Shown here one piece after another: positions 1 through 4,837 of a DNA stretch of 5,811 nucleotides; position 1 is the first letter of the stretch; each line of letters starts with the position of its first letter. Position numbers and translations under genes: made by a program. This stretch comes from CAZRVH01 sp964608325. GTDB lineage: Bacteria > Patescibacteriota > Gracilibacteria > Peribacterales > Peribacteraceae. Below the pieces are notes generated by a model. The model searched no databases and was not told the DNA's origin. It saw only the letters and a list, made by a program, of their open reading frames with translations. The stretch is taken from NCBI GenBank assembly GCA_964608325.1, contig CAZSMX010000031.1, positions 1-5,811 of the forward strand. Direction: 5' to 3'.

Positions 1-3000
1 TCGGGCTTATGGAGGTGTTTCACCTCTTCCGTGAGTTCGCCCAGCCAATCGCCCTTTCCGAGCTTGGACAGCTCGGCCTCGGCGATGCGCAGCGTATTGG
101 AACTGATCTTCCACTGGGGGTTGTGTGCCAGGAGCTTCATGATTTCCTCGGCGGTGACGCGGGGACTCAGGGTGATCACGATTTCCTTCACACCCTTCTT
201 TACGTCGTCCATCTTGATGCGCAGGATGCCGGCCCGGCGCGCCGCGAGTTTCAGGCGCAGGATGGAGAACAGGTTTTGCACCTGGGGCGGCAGCTCGCCG
301 TACTCGTCGCGCAGGTCGCCTTCGAATTCCTTGAGCGTGGATTCTTCCTCGCTGGCGGCCAGTTTCTGGTACACGGAAATCTTCTCCTCGCTGTCCGGGA
401 TGTAGAACGTCGGCAGGAGGGCTTCTACGGGGAGCAAAATCTCCACGGTGATATCCTCCTCAAGGTCGTCCTTGCGCCCCGCCTTGAGCTCTTCCACGGC
501 GTTTTTGAGCATGCGTAGATAATGACTGACGCCGACGGTGTTCATGGTGCCCGCTTGGGACGCTCCCAGGATCTCTCCGGCGCCGCGGATTTCCAGGTCG
601 CGCATGGCCACCTGGAAGCCCGATCCGAGCTCGCAGGCCTCCACGATGGCGCGCAGGCGCTTCTTGGCATCGTCCTGGAGCTTCTGGGTGTGGTACAGGA
701 GATACGCGAAGGCCTGCACCTTGCCGCGGCCCACACGTCCGCGCAGCTGATAGAGCTGGGCGAGTCCGAAACGCTCGGCTTCGTTCACGATGAGGGTGTT
801 GGCGCGGGGGAGGTCGATACCGTTCTCGATGATGGTGGACGATACGAGCACGTTGTATTTGCCGTCCTTGAACTTCGTGATGCGGTCTTCCAGATCCTCC
901 GGCTTCAGCTGGCCGTGGGCGACGATGAATGTCGCGCCGGGGATGAGTTCGCGCAGCTTGTCGGCGAAGGCATCGATGGTCTCCACGCGGTTATGCAGGA
1001 TGAACACCTGCCCGTCGCGCTTGATCTCATGCATCACCGCCTGCTTCACCAGCTGGTCGCTATACTTACGTACCTCGGTGATGATGGGGAGGCGTCCCGG
1101 CGGAGGGGTTGTGATTGTCGAAATGTCGCGCAGCTTGTGGAGACCCAGGTTGAGCGTGCGCGGGATGGGGGTGGCGGTGAGCGTGAGGATGTCGACCGAC
1201 GCGCGCATCTCCTTGAACTTCTCTTTCTGCTTCACGCCGAAGCGCTGCTCTTCGTCGACGATCACGAGTCCTAGATTCAAAAACTTCACGTCATCCTGGA
1301 GCAAGCGGTGCGTTCCGATGACGATGTCCACATCGCCCTTGCGCAGCTTCTCGAGCGTCTCGCCCTGCTCCTTCGCGGAACGGAAGCGGCTCATCATGTC
1401 GATCTTCACCTTGAACGGCGCCATGCGCTGCAGGAAGTTTTTGTAGTGCTGGTCGGCGAGGATGGTGATAGGGGCGACGACCGCGACCTGCTTGCCGTCC
1501 TGCACCGCCTTGAACGCGGCGCGCATCGCGACTTCCGTCTTGCCGAATCCCACGTCCCCGCAGACCAATCGGTCCATCGGGTGGCCGCTCTCCATGTCCG
1601 CGGCGATGTCGTCGACGGCCTTCTTCTGGCCGGGCGTCATGACGTACGGGAACGACTCCTCGAACTTGCGGTACGTCTCGTTGTTTTCCTTGTAGGAATA
1701 CCCCTTCGCGGCAGCGCGCTTGGCGTAGAGCATCAGCAGGTCCTTCGCGATTTCCTTCGTTTCCTGCTTGATCCTCTCCGCGATCTTCTTCCAGGCCGTT
1801 TCGCCCAGGCGCGTGAGGACGGGATCATCCCCCTCCTCATGCACGAACTTGGAAAGCTTGTCCGCCTGGTCCACCGGGATGAAGAGCTTGTCGCCCTCGG
1901 CGTACGTCAGTTCCATGTATTCGCGCAGCGTTCCGTCAAACGTCTTCTGCGTCATCCCCTCGAAGCGCCCGATGCCGTGTTCCATGTGCACCACGTAATC
2001 CCCCGGCGTGAGCGACGTGAGGAAGTCCAGCGCGAGCTTGGACACACTCTTCTGCTTGCCGGCTTTGCGGAGACTGAATATCTCGCGGTCGGTGAGAAGC
2101 GCGCTTTGGAAATCCGGATTCTGGATGGAGTGCGGCAGCAGGTCCCCCTCCTCCGCGGGCACGATGGTGACGGCCCCGGGCACGCGTTCTTTCTTGAGGA
2201 ACTGGATGCGCTCCTCCTTGAAAATAGCCTCCAACTCTTCGCTGCGGCGCGTGACGATAAGCAGGCTCCAGTCCTGCTGAAGCTTGTCGCGCAGGTCGTT
2301 CAAAAAGTCCGTCAGCGTGTAGAATTTGAGGACGGACAGGTAACGCAGGTGGACGTGGTTTTTCTGGGATTCGGGGAAGGACGTGAAGCGGATGACATGG
2401 CCCGTCTTGGGCGTTTCCACGTCGTCCTGGTCATCGATGACGAGGAGGCCGTCCTTCGGGATCTGGCGGCCGATCGGCGCGGTCCGTTCGAAATTCACGG
2501 GATACAGGTCGAGTGTCTTGTGATGGTCCGGCAGGATCTCCCCTTCTTTCAATCCGCGAATGCTCGCAATGACGTCGAACTCGAACTCGATGCGGAACAT
2601 GTCCTCGCATTGGATAGGGAAGATATCCAGGGTATCCCCCACGCGGCGGTATTGGCCGGGCATCAGCTGCGGGTCGTGCGCATGTTCGTAACCGCACTCC
2701 AAAAGGCTCTCCACGAACTCCGTGAAGTTCATCGCGTCTTTCTCTTCCAATGTGATTTTCCTCTCCTGAAGCTCGCCGAACAGCGGGAATTCCACATCCC
2801 ATGTCGCGCGCGGCAGCAGGAACGTCTTGTCCGCGCCGAGCATGTAGAGCAGGAAGCTCTGCAGCGCGGCCGTCGTGAGCGCCATGCCATCCTCCGTCTG
2901 AACCATTTCCGGCATGGCCAGCGTCTCGCGCTCGAAGAAATGAAGCCAGTGCTGGATCGCCTCCACCGCCGCTGCGTCTTCCGCCAAAAGGAGTGTGGGA

Positions 3001-3146
3001 TAGGACTTGAAATGCAATAAATGACTGATGAGAAGCGCCTTCGCCGTCTCGTTGCCCGCGCCGGAAATAACCAACTGTTTGTCCGCCCGCAGAAGATCCG
3101 CGAGCTCTTTGTGAGTCGATTGACCGATGAGGAGCGATGGTTTCAT
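1..3146 (-). CDS. mfd: Transcription-repair coupling factor Mfd (3' end cut by window edge)
   Basis: Mfd is an ATP-driven DNA translocase that pushes stalled RNA polymerase off template lesions and recruits UvrA for nucleotide excision repair. Reading from ATG 3146, 1048 codons are open to the left edge. Visible parts: a UvrB-like module at about 1-220 (YRRVGDTLDIFP at 166-177); the CarD-like RNA-polymerase-interacting domain at about 381-447 (GDYVVHMEHGIGRFEGM, M388); Walker A GDVGFGKT with K536; DEEQ at 631-634; TATPIPRTL at 657-665; QLRGRVGR at 800-807; and a TRCF C-terminal domain from about 900. By comparison with E. coli Mfd (1148 aa, recalled from memory) the stop should lie only a few codons beyond the edge. 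The segment before the polymerase-interacting domain is about 98 residues shorter than in E. coli. ATG 3146 has no clear Shine-Dalgarno. An in-frame GTG at 3215 has a good one, but the extra 23 codons look noncoding and sit in a hairpin. Family assignment is certain; the start is not. Confidence 0.97.
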   Translation of the reverse strand, partial: MKPSLLIGQSTHKELADLLRADKQLVISGAGNETAKALLISHLLHFKSYPTLLLAEDAAAVEAIQHWLHFFERETLAMPEMVQTEDGMALTTAALQSFLLYMLGADKTFLLPRATWDVEFPLFGELQERKITLEEKDAMNFTEFVESLLECGYEHAHDPQLMPGQYRRVGDTLDIFPIQCEDMFRIEFEFDVIASIRGLKEGEILPDHHKTLDLYPVNFERTAPIGRQIPKDGLLVIDDQDDVETPKTGHVIRFTSFPESQKNHVHLRYLSVLKFYTLTDFLNDLRDKLQQDWSLLIVTRRSEELEAIFKEERIQFLKKERVPGAVTIVPAEEGDLLPHSIQNPDFQSALLTDREIFSLRKAGKQKSVSKLALDFLTSLTPGDYVVHMEHGIGRFEGMTQKTFDGTLREYMELTYAEGDKLFIPVDQADKLSKFVHEEGDDPVLTRLGETAWKKIAERIKQETKEIAKDLLMLYAKRAAAKGYSYKENNETYRKFEESFPYVMTPGQKKAVDDIAADMESGHPMDRLVCGDVGFGKTEVAMRAAFKAVQDGKQVAVVAPITILADQHYKNFLQRMAPFKVKIDMMSRFRSAKEQGETLEKLRKGDVDIVIGTHRLLQDDVKFLNLGLVIVDEEQRFGVKQKEKFKEMRASVDILTLTATPIPRTLNLGLHKLRDISTITTPPPGRLPIITEVRKYSDQLVKQAVMHEIKRDGQVFILHNRVETIDAFADKLRELIPGATFIVAHGQLKPEDLEDRITKFKDGKYNVLVSSTIIENGIDLPRANTLIVNEAERFGLAQLYQLRGRVGRGKVQAFAYLLYHTQKLQDDAKKRLRAIVEACELGSGFQVAMRDLEIRGAGEILGASQAGTMNTVGVSHYLRMLKNAVEELKAGRKDDLEEDITVEILLPVEALLPTFYIPDSEEKISVYQKLAASEEESTLKEFEGDLRDEYGELPPQVQNLFSILRLKLAARRAGILRIKMDDVKKGVKEIVITLSPRVTAEEIMKLLAHNPQWKISSNTLRIAEAELSKLGKGDWLGELTEEVKHLHKP

Positions 3147-3177
3147 GTCCGAAAAATGGAGTCGTGCCGACAAAAAG

Positions 3178-3249
3178 TTACGTGTCCCCCGGACGCAAAA
3201 AAGGTGCACCCCCACCTTGTATTCCTCCCCCGATGTCTGAAGACATCAT
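3178..3249 (-). CDS. Candidate 23-codon leader ORF between dnaN and mfd
   Basis: Tandem ATG codons at 3249 and 3246 follow a strong Shine-Dalgarno, AAAGGAG (3257-3251). The spacing is one base to the first ATG and four to the second. The frame runs 23 codons to a TAA at 3178-3180, 31 bases before the mfd ATG. The peptide is glycine-rich: 7 of 23 residues, with two GGG runs at residues 7-9 and 12-14. It has no recognisable domain. A hairpin covers the start codons, and the terminator-like hairpin at 3197-3218 lies inside the ORF, so translation could control readthrough into mfd. This is inference. The glycines may only reflect a purine-rich noncoding leader, and the ATG region also fits a -10 element. 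Confidence 0.3.
   Translation of the reverse strand: MMSSDIGGGIQGGGAPFLRPGDT
3197..3218 (-). terminator. Candidate intrinsic terminator or attenuator between dnaN and mfd
   Basis: In the dnaN-to-mfd direction a 6-bp stem, AAGGTG (3218-3213) with CACCTT (3206-3201), encloses the loop GGGGTG. It runs into a tract of six T (3202-3197), two of which are in the stem. This is intrinsic-terminator architecture, although the stem is short. It follows the dnaN stop by 62 bases and precedes the mfd ATG by about 50. I see no convincing promoter between it and mfd, so if functional it more likely acts as a partial terminator or attenuator than as a full stop. Confidence 0.4.
3232..3247 (-). repeat. Perfect 6-bp inverted repeat (hairpin or operator) in the mfd leader
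   Basis: GATGTC (3247-3242) and GACATC (3237-3232) are perfect reverse complements around a TTCA loop. As RNA this is a compact hairpin directly after the AAAGGAG ribosome-binding sequence and over the second ATG, so it could mask initiation. As DNA it could be a short operator. It lies just ahead of the terminator-like hairpin at 3197-3218. Confidence 0.45.
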
Positions 3250-3273
3250 ACTCCTTTCAAATCCTGTCCACAA
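3245..3273 (-). promoter_or_regulatory. Weak candidate promoter for mfd
   Basis: On the minus strand TTGTGG (3273-3268, 3 of 6 matches to the -35 consensus) is followed after 17 bases by TATGAT (3250-3245, 5 of 6 matches to the -10). Initiation would fall near 3238 and give mfd its own transcript. The same bases also read as a ribosome binding site plus start codons for a small ORF, so the two readings compete. There is no supporting evidence beyond the matches and spacing. Confidence 0.25.
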
Positions 3274-3280
3274 GCGGGTT

Positions 3281-4444
3281 TTACGACTCCTGCAGCCTGA
3301 GCGGCATGATCAGGTGCAGGAACTTCTCGTTTCCCGGCAGGTGGAAGACGGCGGGATGCATACTGTCCATCACGCGCATTTCCACGCTTTCGCCATCGAT
3401 ATGGGCGAGGAAATCGAGGAGGTAGCTGCTGCTGAGGGCGATCTTCCCGTCCGTGCCCGTCGTCTCGGCGGGCAACGTCGCCTCATCGCGGCCGAGTTGC
3501 GTCTGAGGGGTCTGCACATGGACCTCCGAGGGTTTGATCGAGAAGGTGAGGCTGTTATTCATCTCCTTCGCGAAGTAGTGCATGCGCTTGGTCGCAGTCG
3601 AAAGATCGCGCGTGGAAATGAACGTCTTCGTCGGGGATTCCTTCGGGATGATCTGGCGGTAGTCCGGGAACTTTCCTTCGATGAGACGAGAGAGTAGTTG
3701 GGTATTCCCGACCTTGATCTCGATCTGCTGCGTGCCGAGCGTCACATGGACCGGAATCGCCTCCTCGCGGGCTCCTTCCTTGACATCCTCCTCCGTCGGA
3801 CTGCGCTTGGCGGGCTTCTTTGCGGCCAGCATGGTCTTCAACTCGTCCAATACCTTCACCGGGATGATGCAGGAGATATCCCCACCCTCGGCCTGGGCCT
3901 TAATCTTGTACTCGGACAAACGGTAGCTGTCCGTCGCGACCAGGATGAAGTTCTCCCCCTCGGTGCGCAGATACACTCCCGAGAGCACGGGACGCAGGCT
4001 GGTGCGCGCGGAAGTGAAGGTGACGAGGTGCAGACCTTCCAGCAAACTCGCCGCATCCAAAGCGAACGCGGTCTTGTTTTCAACCGTCGGCAACGACGGG
4101 TACTCGCTCGCCTTCTCCCCAGAAAGCATCGTCTTGCCGTGGGCGGACGTGCATTTCAATTGCGTACCCTCGATCGTTTCCAGTGTCACCTCGGGGTCGC
4201 TGTTGTATTGGGCGAAGTTCAAGATGGCTTTCGCGGGGATCGTGATGGACCCGGGAGTCTCCACGGTCGCATCGAAAGACGTGACGATACTCAACTCCAA
4301 ATCGGTCGCGCTGACGGTGCATGTTCCACCCTCCGCTTTAAACAAAATATTTCCCAAAATCGGGAGTGCTTGCTGACTGGAAATCGCGCGGCTCACGAGC
4401 TGCAACGCTGACAGAAGATCTTGGGTGGCAGAGGTGAACTTCAT
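3281..4444 (-). CDS. dnaN: DNA polymerase III beta subunit (sliding clamp) DnaN
   Basis: DnaN forms the ring-shaped homodimer that encircles DNA and tethers DNA polymerase III and other clamp-binding proteins. The frame is complete at 387 residues, from ATG 4444 to TAA 3281-3283; E. coli DnaN has 366. Hallmarks seen are the N-terminal MKFTSATQDLLSAL, ALPILGNILF at 26-35, ATDLELSI at 46-53, ATDSYRLS at 170-177 (counterpart of ATDGHRLA in E. coli), FPDYRQIIP at 259-267 and the C-terminal LIMPLRL at 378-384. The last motif belongs to the pocket that binds partner-protein clamp motifs. A lysine- and glutamate-rich insert of about 20 residues lies around 207-230 in the second clamp domain. The start is supported by AGGA (4452-4449) four bases before ATG and by alignment of the N terminus with the family. 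The gene abuts the origin and is followed by mfd in the same direction. Confidence 0.98.
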   Translation of the reverse strand: MKFTSATQDLLSALQLVSRAISSQQALPILGNILFKAEGGTCTVSATDLELSIVTSFDATVETPGSITIPAKAILNFAQYNSDPEVTLETIEGTQLKCTSAHGKTMLSGEKASEYPSLPTVENKTAFALDAASLLEGLHLVTFTSARTSLRPVLSGVYLRTEGENFILVATDSYRLSEYKIKAQAEGGDISCIIPVKVLDELKTMLAAKKPAKRSPTEEDVKEGAREEAIPVHVTLGTQQIEIKVGNTQLLSRLIEGKFPDYRQIIPKESPTKTFISTRDLSTATKRMHYFAKEMNNSLTFSIKPSEVHVQTPQTQLGRDEATLPAETTGTDGKIALSSSYLLDFLAHIDGESVEMRVMDSMHPAVFHLPGNEKFLHLIMPLRLQES

Positions 4445-4499
4445 TTTTTCCTAATGGATAAAGTAAGAAAGTAATTATATTGAATTAGTCATCATAATG
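4445..4499. other. AT-rich candidate DNA unwinding element
   Basis: By hand count 12 of these 55 bases are G or C, about 22%, against clearly GC-rich genes on both sides. The segment sits between the dnaN start codon and the first DnaA-box-like site, where an unwinding element is expected. It also contains the dnaN -10 element and ribosome binding site, so part of the AT-richness has another explanation. Confidence 0.5.
4449..4452 (-). promoter_or_regulatory. Ribosome binding site of dnaN
   Basis: AGGA on the minus strand, separated from ATG 4444 by four A residues. It supports that start; there is no competing in-frame start nearby with a better site. Confidence 0.6.
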
Positions 4500-4503
4500 C
4501 CAC
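4474..4503 (-). promoter_or_regulatory. Probable dnaN promoter inside the AT-rich origin edge
   Basis: A perfect -10 element TATAAT lies at 4479-4474 on the minus strand. With an 18-base spacer the upstream hexamer is GTGGCA (4503-4498), four of six matches to TTGACA. Initiation would be near 4467, giving a leader of about 23 bases before the dnaN ATG. The -10 match is strong; the -35 is only fair. Nearby DnaA boxes (closest 4534-4542) make DnaA control of dnaN possible. Confidence 0.6.
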
Positions 4504-4533
4504 TTCCAATCAGGACGGAAATCACGGCTTTTC

Positions 4534-4542
4534 TGTGGAAAT
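4534..4542 (-). promoter_or_regulatory. Weak DnaA box
   Basis: ATTTCCACA on the minus strand, two mismatches to TTATCCACA. It keeps the CCACA core and lies nearest the AT-rich element. Twelve bases on, at 4546-4554, is a poorer site with three mismatches, also with the CCACA core. Confidence 0.4.
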
Positions 4543-4559
4543 ACATGTGGAACTTTTCA

Positions 4560-4593
4560 CCATTCCGCGATTCTCGGCATTTATACGGAATGG
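4560..4593. repeat. 8-bp inverted repeat inside the origin
   Basis: CCATTCCG (4560-4567) and CGGAATGG (4586-4593) are perfect reverse complements separated by 18 bases. No T-tract follows on either strand, so it does not look like a terminator. It could be a binding site for a dimeric protein or chance; no known origin-binding motif is recognised. Confidence 0.4.
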
Positions 4594-4617
4594 AACAAAT
4601 CGTGTGTGTGGGAAGGG

Positions 4618-4626
4618 TGTGGAAAA
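4618..4626 (-). promoter_or_regulatory. DnaA box (one mismatch)
   Basis: TTTTCCACA on the minus strand, one mismatch to TTATCCACA. It is paired with the box at 4629-4637: same orientation, 11 bases apart start to start, about one helical turn. Confidence 0.65.
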
Positions 4627-4628
4627 CT

Positions 4629-4637
4629 CGTGGATAA
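4629..4637 (-). promoter_or_regulatory. DnaA box (one mismatch)
   Basis: TTATCCACG on the minus strand, one mismatch at the last base of the consensus. It lies one helical turn from the box at 4618-4626, an arrangement suited to cooperative DnaA binding. Confidence 0.7.
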
Positions 4638-4706
4638 CCCAACCCCCTTCGCTACCAGAAGCCGTTTCTAATAAAACGTGATCCCTAAGCCAAAAAATCA
4701 AAACCC

Positions 4707-4715
4707 TGTGCATAA
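4707..4715 (-). promoter_or_regulatory. DnaA box (one mismatch)
   Basis: TTATGCACA on the minus strand. The single mismatch is at the fifth base, in the core, so binding may be weaker than at the other boxes. Confidence 0.55.
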
Positions 4716-4740
4716 CTTTCTGATGTATGGGGAGAACTCG

Positions 4741-4749
4741 TTATCCACA
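4741..4749 (+). promoter_or_regulatory. Perfect DnaA box
   Basis: Exact TTATCCACA on the plus strand. It overlaps by one base a second box in the same direction (ATATCCACA, 4749-4757, one mismatch). Confidence 0.85.
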
Positions 4750-4757
4750 TATCCACA
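4749..4757 (+). promoter_or_regulatory. DnaA box (one mismatch) in tandem with its neighbour
   Basis: ATATCCACA, one mismatch at the first base. Its 8-base offset from the perfect box at 4741-4749 is too close for two DnaA molecules to bind on the same face of the helix, so the two may compete. Confidence 0.65.
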
Positions 4758-4762
4758 TCGTA

Positions 4763-4771
4763 TGTGGATAA
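4763..4771 (-). promoter_or_regulatory. Perfect DnaA box
   Basis: TGTGGATAA on the plus strand, an exact TTATCCACA on the minus strand. It faces the perfect box at 4741-4749 and forms the right arm of the inverted cluster. Confidence 0.85.
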
Positions 4772-4803
4772 CTTTTGTATCCAAAAGCGCGACCATACAG
4801 GAA

Positions 4804-4812
4804 TGTGGAGAA
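4804..4812 (-). promoter_or_regulatory. DnaA box (one mismatch)
   Basis: TTCTCCACA on the minus strand, one mismatch at the third base. It is the outermost box, 25 bases beyond the stop codon of the nucleotidyltransferase gene. Confidence 0.55.
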
Positions 4813-4837
4813 GAGGCGGATACTGCGGAAAACCCTT

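Larger units (their letters stand above)
4740..4772. repeat. Inverted cluster of three DnaA boxes
   Basis: GTTATCCACATA (4740-4751) and TATGTGGATAAC (4761-4772) form a perfect 12-bp inverted repeat around a 9-base spacer, each arm holding a perfect DnaA box. The left arm also begins a tandem direct repeat of TATCCACA (4742-4749 and 4750-4757). The second copy, in a box with one mismatch (4749-4757), can pair with the same right arm through 9-bp arms (4750-4758 with 4762-4770) and a 3-base loop. Two alternative hairpins therefore share one arm. Confidence 0.85.
4445..4837. other. Probable chromosomal replication origin (oriC)
   Basis: This 393-base stretch has no gene. It holds two perfect DnaA boxes (4741-4749, 4763-4771), five boxes with one mismatch (4618-4626, 4629-4637, 4707-4715, 4749-4757, 4804-4812) and one with two (4534-4542). 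A strongly AT-rich segment adjoins dnaN. Clustered DnaA boxes next to dnaN and beside an AT-rich unwinding element are the standard layout of bacterial oriC. Most boxes point the same way (TGTGG on the plus strand); two at 4741-4757 are inverted. dnaA is not beside the origin in this window. GC-skew inversion, not computed here, would be the independent test. Confidence 0.85.

Noticed and set aside
522..1274. 250-codon open frame on the plus strand
   Set aside because: Also antisense to the helicase part of mfd, with no recognisable family features.
1308..3020. 570-codon open frame on the plus strand
   Set aside because: It is antisense to mfd, whose minus-strand frame has unmistakable Mfd motifs throughout. 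The plus-strand frame is kept open by the GC-rich codon bias of the real gene and its translation has no recognisable domain.
3265..3273. DnaA-box-like sequence between dnaN and mfd
   Set aside because: TGTGGACAG differs from TGTGGATAA at two positions, stands alone and is far from the cluster, so it is probably chance.
3698..4411. 237-codon open frame on the plus strand (and the neighbouring one at 3137-3697)
   Set aside because: Both are antisense to dnaN; the translations are arginine- and leucine-rich shadows without motifs.
4581..4589. TTATACGGA as a further DnaA box
   Set aside because: It has three mismatches including the core CCACA, and it overlaps the right arm of another inverted repeat.
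4522..4713. 63-codon minus-strand frame in the origin (and 4678-4869, 4764-4949 on the plus strand)
   Set aside because: They cross DnaA boxes and the inverted repeats, show no coding character or ribosome binding site, and are best explained as chance open frames in noncoding DNA.
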